The notes beneath the pieces are model-generated. The model searched no databases. It saw only the letters and a program-made list of their open reading frames with translations, and had not been told where the DNA came from. Positions 16,603-24,781 of a stretch of DNA of 64,000 nt are shown one piece after another. Every line of letters starts with the position of its first letter. Within the stretch, counting starts at the first letter, position 1. The position numbers were made by a program, and so were the translations under genes. Origin of the DNA: Bradyrhizobium sp. Gha (GTDB lineage: Bacteria > Pseudomonadota > Alphaproteobacteria > Rhizobiales > Xanthobacteraceae); NCBI RefSeq assembly GCF_900113735.1, contig NZ_FOQM01000003.1, positions 434,001-498,000 of the forward strand. The letters are read 5' to 3'.

Positions 16603-17796
16603 TCACTTGGCCGGATTGCGTTCTCTCCAGCGCAGGAAGTCCCGGAACAATTCTTCGCGGTCGGGCGGATTGGCAGTTGGCTTTTCGTCGAGGAACCGGC
16701 CGAACGCCTTGCGAAGCGCGGCCTCGCCTCCCGATTGTTGCTGGAGCCAGCGCTCAGCGGGTCGGAATCGTTGCCATCCGGGCAGCTGCGCGGCCAGGTT
16801 CACCTCGCGCCATTTGGGATGATGCGCGCCGCCGAGAAATTCGGGAAACCGCGCGAAGAATGTCTGGACGAACAAATCCAGCAACCGATATCGCTCGCTG
16901 CCGATCGGCCAGTTGTAGGCGAAGAGAGCGGATTTAAGCGCGATCGTGTCGACGCTGGCTTCGGCCGCGATGATATTCGGGTAATCCTGATGGCGAAGCG
17001 TCGATGGCAGGTATTCTTGTTGCAGAAGCTCTTTGGAGTAGGGGATGGGCAGGAGGCGAATACCATCGAGCTGCGAGACCTGTGTCAGCAAGCTCACCGG
17101 CTTTCCCGAGACCAGCAGAGCGGCGGAGAGATCTCCCTTCCTCAGACCATCCAGCGCGGCCTCCGGCGCCAGGTTCGACTCGCTGATCTTGACACCCAGA
17201 CGGTTGAACACGTCGCGACCGAGAATGGCGCTGGCACTGCCGTCCTCCCCGAGATTGACCCTCTTGCCCGCTAGCTCGGTCAGGCTTCCGATCTCCGGCC
17301 GCGCGAGAACATGGAACTCTTCGATATGGAGCGGGGCAATGTAGGTCAGCCTGTCGGAGATACCTCCGAAGGTCCTGGCCTCCCGGAGCCGGTCAACGAG
17401 GACGACAGGCGCAATCGCCACGTCGGCACCAGGGAGCGTGAGCACATCAACGACGTTGCGAATGCCGCCGTTTCCCACGATCGGCAGAACCCGCAAGGCG
17501 ACCTCGCCATGGGGGCCTGTCTCTTGGCCGGTGGCGAGCGTGGCTGCAATGTCCTGGGTCATCGCGAATTCGGTGCATTGCGGAGTCCCGGTTACGAATC
17601 CCACCGTGAATGGGTCCGCAGATCGACCCGTTTCCTTCCTTAGGGGGGCTTCCTTACTCGGAGACAGCTTCGCGGATTCGCTCGGAGCAGCGGACCGCCG
17701 ATTTTGCGCGAGGCCATCCTGGACCTGTCCGCCGAGCCAGGCCGCTGCAAGCAGTGCGATGAACAAACCGGCCCGCATCGCTCCGCAGACCCTCAT
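16603..17796 (-). CDS. TAXI-family (TRAP-type) periplasmic solute-binding protein
   Basis: Binding protein of 397 residues. After an N-terminal export signal (GLFIALLAAAWLGG) and a Ser/Lys-rich linker comes a type-II periplasmic-binding fold. Hallmarks are FTVGFVTGTPQCTEF, the genomic-context motif GNGGIRNVVDVLTLPGAD, and ELAGKRVNLGEDGSA in the hinge region, as in TAXI/NMT1-like proteins. The conserved C-terminal tail (FGRFLDEKP, LFRDFLRWRE) is appended. No DctQ/DctM partner or fused permease is adjacent; the only complete TRAP system in the window (20.7-23.8 kb) has its own DctP. It may serve a distant permease or act as a sensor protein. Confidence 0.75.
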   Translation of the reverse strand: MRVCGAMRAGLFIALLAAAWLGGQVQDGLAQNRRSAAPSESAKLSPSKEAPLRKETGRSADPFTVGFVTGTPQCTEFAMTQDIAATLATGQETGPHGEVALRVLPIVGNGGIRNVVDVLTLPGADVAIAPVVLVDRLREARTFGGISDRLTYIAPLHIEEFHVLARPEIGSLTELAGKRVNLGEDGSASAILGRDVFNRLGVKISESNLAPEAALDGLRKGDLSAALLVSGKPVSLLTQVSQLDGIRLLPIPYSKELLQQEYLPSTLRHQDYPNIIAAEASVDTIALKSALFAYNWPIGSERYRLLDLFVQTFFARFPEFLGGAHHPKWREVNLAAQLPGWQRFRPAERWLQQQSGGEAALRKAFGRFLDEKPTANPPDREELFRDFLRWRERNPAK

Positions 17797-18034
17797 TGTT
17801 CAAGCTGCTCGGTCGAAGTCCCTAAGACGTGACATGGCTGGGGAAACTGCCACCTGCCGCGTCCGAAGCAAGACCGAGGGCTGAGGTTTCGCCTTCCAAC
17901 GCGCCCGGAGCAACTGCGTTCCGTGATGGATGGCTACCGCAGGAGGTTTGCCGACAATCCCGATCGTCAGGTCGCTCGCGCCGCAGGTGCGCTCCCTGTC
18001 CCCGCAAACGAGAAGAGGGGAAGGGAGGGCCGCG

Positions 18035-18715
18035 CTAGCTCTCTTCCCCCGCAATCCGCGCCAGGTAATCCTTCTTGCTGAACTGCATGTGGTCCACGCA
18101 CAGCTGCGCCAGTGCCCAGCTATCACGGCCTTTCAACAGCTCGATCATCAGCTCGTGCTGGCGGCGCGACTGCGCGAGCCCCTCGCGGTCGGCGAGGTTT
18201 TTCGCGCGCATCGGCAACGTCAGGTTCATGTAGTCCTGCAGCGACCGCACCAGATAAGGATTGCCGCAGGCGGAGAACAGCGCGAGGTGGAAGGCGTCAT
18301 TGGCTTCGTGGATGCCGCGCAAGTCGCTCACGTCAGCCCTGGCGCAATACTCGCGTTGCAAGGAGGTCAGTTCGTCGATCAGGCCTTGCGGCGCGGGCAG
18401 GGCGATCATCAGCGCGGCCTGCCGCGTCAGCATCTCCCGGACTTCGTAGATCTGCCGGACCTCTTCGGCGGAATAGAACCGCACGGTGGCGCCGACATTC
18501 TTCCCGCGGCGGACGATGCCGCGCCGCTCCGCATCCACCAGCGCCTGGCGAACGAAGTGGCGCGAGGTGCCGTAGCGCGACATCAACGCGTCTTCGGTGA
18601 GGCGCGCGCCCGGCGGCATGCGGCCGAAGATGATGTCGTCCTCCAGCCGCGCGACGACGTCATCAGGATCGTCGCGCCTGAAAGGCATGGCATCTGCGGT
18701 GCGAATGTCGGACAT
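18035..18715 (-). CDS. GntR-family regulator with FCD domain
   Basis: Regulator of 226 residues. The winged helix (about residues 18-80) contains LEDDIIFGRMPPGARL and TEDALMSRYGTSRHFVRQAL. The FCD effector domain (about 90-215) carries EVREMLTR, a HEANDAFHLALF metal-site helix and RRQHELMIELL, the usual histidine/aspartate ligands for a metal and a carboxylate effector. It is divergent from the sugar-acid dehydratase and TRAP genes. The intergenic region contains two ATTGNCAAT sites. The likely role is a repressor released by a sugar acid or its keto product. Confidence 0.9.
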   Translation of the reverse strand: MSDIRTADAMPFRRDDPDDVVARLEDDIIFGRMPPGARLTEDALMSRYGTSRHFVRQALVDAERRGIVRRGKNVGATVRFYSAEEVRQIYEVREMLTRQAALMIALPAPQGLIDELTSLQREYCARADVSDLRGIHEANDAFHLALFSACGNPYLVRSLQDYMNLTLPMRAKNLADREGLAQSRRQHELMIELLKGRDSWALAQLCVDHMQFSKKDYLARIAGEES

Positions 18716-18768
18716 GCCCTCGGCCTCCGGCGTCTGCCGGTGCGCGATGTGGAGCAGGGAAGAGGCAG

Positions 18769-18777
18769 ATTGTCAAT
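18769..18777. promoter_or_regulatory. Candidate GntR operator, site 1
   Basis: ATTGTCAAT is a 9-bp palindrome around a central base. Together with flanks it forms a perfect 12-bp inverted match (GATTGTCAATAA / TTATTGACAATC) to site 2, 65 bp away. It lies 54 bp upstream of the regulator start. Confidence 0.6.
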
Positions 18778-18833
18778 AATCTGACTGTTTGACGGCGCGA
18801 CAGTCCAGAAATTGCAGGATAGACGCCTGTCTT

Positions 18834-18842
18834 ATTGACAAT
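18834..18842. promoter_or_regulatory. Candidate GntR operator, site 2
   Basis: ATTGACAAT, the reverse complement of site 1, about 44 bp upstream of the dehydratase start. Two such sites in a shared divergent region fit co-repression with DNA looping or autoregulation. Confidence 0.6.
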
Positions 18843-18885
18843 CAGGGGGCAGGCTGTAGCACAATGGCCAGTGAGAAGGAGTGGC

Positions 18886-20619
18886 ATGATGACGGGTGGC
18901 TTGCGCAAGGGTCTGACGAGCTATGGCGATGCCGGCTTCTCGCTGTTCCTGCGCAAGGCGTTCATCAAGGCGATGGGCTATTCCGACGACGCGCTGGAGC
19001 GCCCGATCGTCGGCATCACCAACACCTACAGCGACTACAATCCCTGCCACGGCAACGTCCCCCAGATCATCGAGGCCGCCAAGCGCGGCGTGATGCTGTC
19101 CGGTGCGATGCCGTTCGTATTCCCGACCATTTCCATCGCCGAGAGCTTTGCGCATCCGACTTCGATGTATCTGCGCAATCTGATGGCGATGGACACCGAG
19201 GAGATGATCCGGGCCCAGCCGATGGATTCGGTGATCGTGATCGGCGGCTGCGACAAGACGCTGCCGGCGCAGGTGATGGCCGCGATCAGTGCCGATCTGC
19301 CGACCGTGGTCATTCCCGTCGGGCCCATGGTGGTCGGCCATCACAAGGGCGAGGTGCTCGGTGCCTGCACCGATTGCCGCCGTCTCTGGGCCAAATATCG
19401 CGCGGGTGAAATGGACGATGCCGAGATCGAGGCGGTCAACGGCCGTCTCGCCCCGTCGGTCGGCACCTGCATGGTGATGGGCACGGCGTCCACCATGGCC
19501 TGCATGATCGAAGCCATGGGCCTGTCGCTGCCGATGAGTGCGACCATCCCGGCGCCGCATGCGGAGCGTTTCCGTCTGGCGGAAGCCAGCGGCAAGGTCG
19601 CGGCCGAGATGGCCAAGGCGAAGGGGCCGAAGCCGAGTGAGGTGCTGACGCCGGCGTCGTTCAGGAATGCGCAGGTCGTGCTGCAGGCGATCGGCGGCTC
19701 GACCAACGGCCTGATCCATCTGACCGCGATGGCGCACCGCTCGCCGCACCGGCTCGATCTCGAAGTCTTCGACCAGATCGGCCGCGAAGTGCCTGTTCTG
19801 GTCGATCTCAAGCCGTCGGGCGAGCATTACATGGAGCATTTCCACCACGCCGGCGGCGTGCCGAAATTGCTGGCACAGCTCGGCGATCTGGTCGATCTCG
19901 ATGCGAAGACCATCAGCGGCCAGACGCTGCGCGAGGTCGTCGCAAATGCAGAAGACGTGCCCGGCCAGGACGCGATCCGCTCGCGCGACAATCCGATCAA
20001 GAAGGAGGGCGGCCTTGCCGTCCTGCACGGCAACCTCGCGCCGCGTGGCGCCGTCATCAAGCAATCGGCTGCGAGCCCGAAACTGTTGCAGCACACGGGA
20101 CGCGCGGTGGTGTTCGAATCCGTCGAGGACATGACCTTGCGGGTCGACGATCCCGATCTCGACGTCACCGCCGACGATGTGCTGGTGCTGCGCAATGCGG
20201 GCCCCAAGGGCGCGCCTGGTATGCCCGAGGCCGGCTATCTGCCGATCCCGAAGAAGCTCGCGCGCGGTGGCACCAAGGACATGGTGCGCATTTCGGATGC
20301 GCGCATGAGCGGCACGGCGTTCGGCACCATCGTGCTGCACATCACGCCGGAATCCGCCGTCGGCGGCCCGCTGGCGCTGGTGCAGAACGGCGACAAGATC
20401 AGCCTCGATGTTGCCAACCGCAGCATCGAGCTTTTGGTCGATGCAGCAGAACTGGAGCGGCGGCATGCCGCCTTGGAGCCCGCGACAGCCCGCGCGGAAG
20501 CGCGGCGCGGCTATGCCTGGCTGTTCAACGAGACCATCATGCAGGCCGACGAGGGCTGCGACTTCGACTTCATGCAGAGAACTGGGAAGAAGACTGAGCA
20601 GAGAACTGAAAAGGGCTGA
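18886..20619 (+). CDS. IlvD/Edd-family sugar-acid dehydratase
   Basis: Dehydratase of 577 residues, the normal size of the dihydroxyacid / sugar-acid dehydratase family. Three conserved cluster cysteines are visible: NPCHGN (about residue 55), GGCDKT (about 123) and GTCMVMGTAST (about 196), the last next to the Fe-S and Mg site. The spacing matches [2Fe-2S] pentonate dehydratases such as arabonate or xylonate dehydratase. Linkage to a TRAP carboxylate transporter and an FCD regulator supports a sugar acid, not branched-chain precursors, as substrate, giving a 2-keto-3-deoxy acid. The start is ATG 18886 (or 18889) behind GAGAAGGAG. The exact sugar acid is unknown. Confidence 0.88.
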   Translation: MMTGGLRKGLTSYGDAGFSLFLRKAFIKAMGYSDDALERPIVGITNTYSDYNPCHGNVPQIIEAAKRGVMLSGAMPFVFPTISIAESFAHPTSMYLRNLMAMDTEEMIRAQPMDSVIVIGGCDKTLPAQVMAAISADLPTVVIPVGPMVVGHHKGEVLGACTDCRRLWAKYRAGEMDDAEIEAVNGRLAPSVGTCMVMGTASTMACMIEAMGLSLPMSATIPAPHAERFRLAEASGKVAAEMAKAKGPKPSEVLTPASFRNAQVVLQAIGGSTNGLIHLTAMAHRSPHRLDLEVFDQIGREVPVLVDLKPSGEHYMEHFHHAGGVPKLLAQLGDLVDLDAKTISGQTLREVVANAEDVPGQDAIRSRDNPIKKEGGLAVLHGNLAPRGAVIKQSAASPKLLQHTGRAVVFESVEDMTLRVDDPDLDVTADDVLVLRNAGPKGAPGMPEAGYLPIPKKLARGGTKDMVRISDARMSGTAFGTIVLHITPESAVGGPLALVQNGDKISLDVANRSIELLVDAAELERRHAALEPATARAEARRGYAWLFNETIMQADEGCDFDFMQRTGKKTEQRTEKG

Positions 20620-20679
20620 TCAACACGAACGAGCGCCGAGACCGCTGAACGCGGCTGGCGATAAACATAGGGGGAGACG

Positions 20680-21675
20680 ATGATTGCACGATCCATGCGT
20701 GCATTGGTGGCTGGCGCCGCCATGCTGTTCGTCACGGGCGCGGGGGCGCAGGAGGTGAAGCATTATCGCTTCGCCTACGACCAGCCCCGCAACACCGGCT
20801 ATTCCATCGCCGGCGACCTCTTTGCCGACAAGCTCAAGGAATTGAGCAAAGGCACCATGATCATCGACCAGTATCCGGGCGCGCAACTCGGCCAGGAGCC
20901 GCAGGTGCTCCAGCTCGTCAAATCCGGCGACGTCGAGTTCACTATCGTCTCTTCGGCCAACACCGCGACGATCTCGCCTCAGGCGGGCGTGATGTCGCTG
21001 CACTACCTGTTCCGCGACGAGCAGCATGTGGTGAAGGGGCTTGCCGACCCCAAGGTGTTCGAAGCGCTCAAGACCATGATCGAGGAGACCACGCAAGGCC
21101 TGCATCTCATCGGCACGGGCTCGCAAGGTGTCCGCCACATGTACTCCAAGAAGGAGATCCACAACGTCGGAGACATCAAGGGCCTGAAGGTGCGCGTGCA
21201 GGCGACCGCCACCGAGGACACCATGTTCCCGGCCTATGGCGCCCAGACCGTGCACATGCCGTTCGGCAGCGTCTACACGTCATTGCAAACCGGCGTCGTC
21301 GACGTCGCCGAGAACAGCATCAACGTCTACCTCGTCAACAAGCACTACGAGGTCGCGCCGGTGCTTAACATCACCGAGCACGAGGCCAACAACGCACTGG
21401 TGTTCGTCTCCGACAAGCTCTGGCAGAGCCTCTCGGCCGAGCAGAAGGGCTGGGTGCTGGCGGCCGCGAACGAGATCAGCAGCAAGGAGCCCGGGAAGGC
21501 ATTCGATCTCGAGCGCGCCGCGGCGGAGAAGCTGAAGAAGATGGGCGTCAAGATCGTCGACAACGTCGACAAGAAGAGCTTTGCGGCGATCGCCGATCCC
21601 TATCTCGACAAGCTCGCCAAGGACCTTGGCCCGCACGCCGAGAAGATCAAGGATCTGATCCGGTCGATCAACTAG
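20680..21675 (+). CDS. dctP: TRAP transporter substrate-binding protein DctP
   Basis: Periplasmic binding protein of 331 residues. The signal peptide ends near GAGAQEV. DctP landmarks are YPGAQLGQEPQVLQLVKSG, TGSQGVRHMYSKK, the carboxylate-binding Arg in GLKVRVQ (about residue 170) and MPFGSVYTSLQTGVVDVAEN. The Arg indicates an organic or sugar acid ligand. It lies 60 bp after the dehydratase and is the first of the three transporter genes. A family-B palindromic repeat separates it from dctQ. Confidence 0.92.
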   Translation: MIARSMRALVAGAAMLFVTGAGAQEVKHYRFAYDQPRNTGYSIAGDLFADKLKELSKGTMIIDQYPGAQLGQEPQVLQLVKSGDVEFTIVSSANTATISPQAGVMSLHYLFRDEQHVVKGLADPKVFEALKTMIEETTQGLHLIGTGSQGVRHMYSKKEIHNVGDIKGLKVRVQATATEDTMFPAYGAQTVHMPFGSVYTSLQTGVVDVAENSINVYLVNKHYEVAPVLNITEHEANNALVFVSDKLWQSLSAEQKGWVLAAANEISSKEPGKAFDLERAAAEKLKKMGVKIVDNVDKKSFAAIADPYLDKLAKDLGPHAEKIKDLIRSIN

Positions 21676-21692
21676 TGTAATGCCGGAAGACG

Positions 21693-21817
21693 GTGCGCCC
21701 CCCGCCCGCTTGCGGGAGAGGGTAGGGGAGAGGGTGTCTCTACATTGGGACAATCCCCCGGGGAAGGTACCCTCCCCGCCGCTACGCGGCGACCTCTCCC
21801 GCAAGCGGGAGAGGTGA
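21693..21817. repeat. Palindromic intergenic repeat, family B (copy 1)
   Basis: About 125 bp with arms CCCGCTTGCGGGAGAG and CTCTCCCGCAAGCGGG, each itself palindromic, plus an inner GGGAGAGGGTG segment. It lies inside the TRAP operon between dctP and dctQ, where the hairpin may alter the transcript ratio of binding protein to membrane subunits. A second copy is at 32853. Confidence 0.88.
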
Positions 21818-21841
21818 AACCAACCGCAGTCGGGAGCACCA

Positions 21842-22420
21842 ATGCCCATCGCCGACAAGCTCGTCCTCCAACGCCAACGTCATCTCAAATGGCGCTGGCT
21901 CGACTGGCTCGAGCTCGCGCTGATGATCCTCTGCGGCGTGCTGTGCTTCGGCTTCTCGCTCTCGGTCACGGCGGACATCGTCACCCGCACCATCGGCCAT
22001 CCCTGGCTGTGGCTGCAGGAGGTCACCTCGACGCTGTTCATCTATGCGATCTTCGTCGGCACGGCGGCTGCGACCCGGCGCAACGATCATCTCTATCTCA
22101 CCGCGATCTCCGAGGCGATGCACGGCACGCCCAGGATCATCGTCGAAATCATCATCCGCCTCATCGTGCTCGGCGTCGCCTTCTGCCTCGTCTGGTACGG
22201 CTACCAGAACTATCTTCGCGGCTTCGGCAGTTTCCGCCTGCCGTCGGGCACGCCGATCGCCTCGCTCTACGCCATCATTCCGCTGTCCGGCATCCTGGTC
22301 GGCCTCTTCACCATCGAGCAGCTCGTCAACGGTCTGCGCAACGGCTTTGACCATCCCGATCCGCCGGACCAGGATGCGCCGCCCGACGTGACCGAAGCGC
22401 AGGCGAGGACGCAGCCGTGA
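21842..22420 (+). CDS. dctQ: TRAP transporter small permease DctQ
   Basis: Membrane protein of 192 residues with four hydrophobic segments, beginning near residue 20 (LELALMILCGVLCFGFSLSV), then FVGTAAATRRNDH in the first loop, typical of DctQ. It pairs with DctM to form the sodium-driven membrane unit. ATG 21842 follows GGGAGCACC. Its stop overlaps the GTG of dctM (4 bp), indicating translational coupling. Confidence 0.9.
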   Translation: MPIADKLVLQRQRHLKWRWLDWLELALMILCGVLCFGFSLSVTADIVTRTIGHPWLWLQEVTSTLFIYAIFVGTAAATRRNDHLYLTAISEAMHGTPRIIVEIIIRLIVLGVAFCLVWYGYQNYLRGFGSFRLPSGTPIASLYAIIPLSGILVGLFTIEQLVNGLRNGFDHPDPPDQDAPPDVTEAQARTQP

Positions 22421-23757
22421 GCGCACCTGTTGTCCTCGCGATCATGTCGATCTGCTTCCTGTCATTCGGCTATCTAGGCGTCCCCGTGCCGTTCTCGCTG
22501 ATGGCCGGCGTGTTCATCGGTGCGTTCCTGTCCGACGTTTCGCTCGCCGCGATCATCCAGAAGATATTCGATGGGGTCGATTCCGAGGCGCTGCTGGCGA
22601 TCCCGTTCTTCCTGCTGGTCGGCGAGCTCATGAGCTCGGCCAATGTGGTGGTGCGAATAGCCAATCTCTCGGTGTCGCTGGTCGGGCATATCAGGGGCGG
22701 GCTGTCGCAGGTCGTGGTCGTCTTCAGCATGTTTTTCTCGGAGATGTCGGGCTCGACCACCGCCGATGTCGCCGTGATGAGCCGCGCGCTCGGCGGGCCG
22801 ATGAAGCGCGAAGGCTACGAGCCGGCCTTCATCGCTGCGATCATCGCGTCGGCCTCGACCATCGCGGCGCTGGTACCGCCGAGCATCACCGCCGTGGTCT
22901 ATGGTGCCGTCGGCAATGTCTCGATCGCCGGCCTGTTCATGGCGGGCGTCGTGCCGGGCCTGATGATCGGCTTCGGATTGATGATCTATTGCTATTTCTT
23001 CGGCCCCTCGGGCTTGCGCAAGCCGCGCGCGCCGCTGCGGCAGGTGGTCTTCGCCGCCGGCGATGCGGCGCTGCCGCTGATGATCCCCGTCATCCTGCTG
23101 GGGGGCATCCTGAGCGGCTGGTTCACGCCGACCGAAGCCGGCGTCGTCGCGGTGGTCTGGATCATCCTGGTCGTGATCCCCGCGCTCAACCGCGGGCATT
23201 TCAGGAAGATCCCCTACGATTTCTGCCTTGCCGGGCTCATCTTCTCGCTGCCGCTGATCACGATCGGCGCCGCCAACGCCTTCGGCTGGATGCTCGCCTA
23301 TTTGCGCGGCGCCAGCTACATCGCCGACATGATCACCTCGATCGCAGGGCACGATCCGCATCTGATCATGCTGCTGATGGTGCTGCTGTTCACCGTGGTC
23401 GGCGATTTCATCGAGCCGGTGCCGACGATCATCATCTTCATGCCGCTGGTCAACACGCTGACGGAAGCGGGCGACATCAACGGCGTCCACATGGGCGTTG
23501 TGCTGATCGCCACGCTCGCCTTCGGCCTGATCACGCCGCCTTACGGCCTGGTGCTGCTGATGGCGTCGAAATTCGTCGGCATCAGCTTTGCCAAGGCGCT
23601 CCGCGCGGCGTTGCCGATCTATGTCGTGTTCTTCGCCACCATCGCGTTCGTGATCTACTTCCCGAGCGTGGTGCTGTGGCTGCCGCAGAAGGTCCTTCCC
23701 GAATCGGTCGGCTGCTTCAAGTCGCCGGCGGGGACCGGCTATATCTGTCCGCAATAG
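22417..23757 (+). CDS. dctM: TRAP transporter large permease DctM
   Basis: Large membrane subunit of 446 residues with about 12 hydrophobic segments. Family signatures include GVPVPFSLMAG, PFFLLVGELMSSAN, EMSGSTTADVAVM and LVPPSITAVVYGAVGNVS, as well as WFTPTEAGVVAVVW in the second half. It starts at GTG 22417 inside the dctQ stop region. It completes an operon with the dehydratase and dctPQ for uptake and dehydration of a sugar acid. Confidence 0.93.
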   Translation: MSAPVVLAIMSICFLSFGYLGVPVPFSLMAGVFIGAFLSDVSLAAIIQKIFDGVDSEALLAIPFFLLVGELMSSANVVVRIANLSVSLVGHIRGGLSQVVVVFSMFFSEMSGSTTADVAVMSRALGGPMKREGYEPAFIAAIIASASTIAALVPPSITAVVYGAVGNVSIAGLFMAGVVPGLMIGFGLMIYCYFFGPSGLRKPRAPLRQVVFAAGDAALPLMIPVILLGGILSGWFTPTEAGVVAVVWIILVVIPALNRGHFRKIPYDFCLAGLIFSLPLITIGAANAFGWMLAYLRGASYIADMITSIAGHDPHLIMLLMVLLFTVVGDFIEPVPTIIIFMPLVNTLTEAGDINGVHMGVVLIATLAFGLITPPYGLVLLMASKFVGISFAKALRAALPIYVVFFATIAFVIYFPSVVLWLPQKVLPESVGCFKSPAGTGYICPQ

Positions 23758-23760
23758 ACG

Positions 23761-24555
23761 TCACTTGCTCTTGCTCGTGAACTTCTTCACGGCGACGCGG
23801 AAGTCTTCCGTGTTCATCGCCATGATGATCTTGTGCTCCTCGGCATCGAGCTGCTGCTTTACCGGCGTCGTCGCTGCCGCATAGACCAGCGACTTGGTGC
23901 CCGATATGGCCGCGGGCGGGTTCTGTGCCAGCCGTTCGGCGAGTTTTCGCGTGGCCTCCTTCAACTCGGTCGCGGGAACGGTCCTGGCGACGAGGCCCCA
24001 TTCATAGGCCTGCTGAGCCGTAAAATTGTCCTCGGCGAGGAAGATCTGCAGCGCGCGGCGCGAACCGACCGTGCCGACGATCCCGACCGTCGAGCCGCCG
24101 TCGGGCGACACGCCGATCTTGGCGTAAGCCGGCGTGAACTTGGCGTCATCAGCGGCAATGCAGAGATCGGTAACGAAGGCGAGGCCCATGCCGGCGCCGG
24201 CGGCCGAGCCGTGCACGCTCGACAGCGAGATCTTCGGCATGCGCCTGATGATCTCGATGAACGAATGATAATGCTTGAGCAACTCGCCGACGACAGGCGT
24301 CACATTGTTGGCCTCGGCCGCTGCCCCGATCGTCTGCAGATCGCCGCCGGCCGAAAAGGCGCGGCCTTCGCCCTCGAGCACCATGACCCTGATGGCATCA
24401 TCGCCCTCGATATAGGCCGCGAGCTGTTCGAGCTTCTGCGCAATTGCAAGATTGACCGAGTTGAACGCAGCGGGGCGGTTGAGCGTGATGGTTGCGATCG
24501 GGCCGTCGATCCGCAGCAGCGCGGGATCGTCGGGCTTTGAGACGGGAGCTGGCAT
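23761..24555 (-). CDS. Enoyl-CoA hydratase/isomerase family protein
   Basis: Crotonase-fold protein of 264 residues. Oxyanion-hole elements are AFSAGGDLQT (about residues 60-70) and VHGSAAGAGMGLAF (about 110). The glutamates used by classic hydratases are not obvious: the segment after the second motif reads ADDAKFTPAYAKIGVSPDGGST, with Asp at one site, so the protein may be an isomerase or hydrolase in place of a hydratase. ATG 24555 is favoured over an ATG 12 codons upstream. Its stop lies 3 bp from the dctM stop, convergent. Confidence 0.85.
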   Translation of the reverse strand: MPAPVSKPDDPALLRIDGPIATITLNRPAAFNSVNLAIAQKLEQLAAYIEGDDAIRVMVLEGEGRAFSAGGDLQTIGAAAEANNVTPVVGELLKHYHSFIEIIRRMPKISLSSVHGSAAGAGMGLAFVTDLCIAADDAKFTPAYAKIGVSPDGGSTVGIVGTVGSRRALQIFLAEDNFTAQQAYEWGLVARTVPATELKEATRKLAERLAQNPPAAISGTKSLVYAAATTPVKQQLDAEEHKIIMAMNTEDFRVAVKKFTSKSK

Positions 24556-24739
24556 CTGGAATGTCCCCGGCTGGAGGGTTCGTTGGTGCAACTAAATCGC
24601 AGAAGGCGAGGGGTGACAATCCCCGCGTGCCACCCTTGCGCGGAGCGGAATCATAGGCTCAAATGGGCCGCCTTCGTTGGACGGACACGAGCGCCGGCTC
24701 CTCCTGGGCTAGCCAAGCCAGTATGAGAGAGGAGACGAC

Positions 24740-24781
24740 ATGGGTGACGCTCGTGTCTTGCGAAAATGGGCTGTTCAATGA
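24740..24781 (+). CDS. 13-codon upstream ORF coupled to the ferredoxin reductase
   Basis: ATG 24740 sits 7 bp after a strong Shine-Dalgarno (AGAGGAGA), encodes MGDARVLRKWAVQ, and its TGA overlaps the ATG of the next gene (ATGA). The downstream gene has no good Shine-Dalgarno of its own, so ribosomes ending here probably reinitiate. It could simply provide coupling, or act as a small leader. No attenuator hairpin was seen. Confidence 0.45.
   Translation: MGDARVLRKWAVQ

Noticed and set aside
18832..20466. A 544-codon minus-strand frame opposite the sugar-acid dehydratase
   Set aside because: Antisense shadow; it would also run through the GntR operator region.
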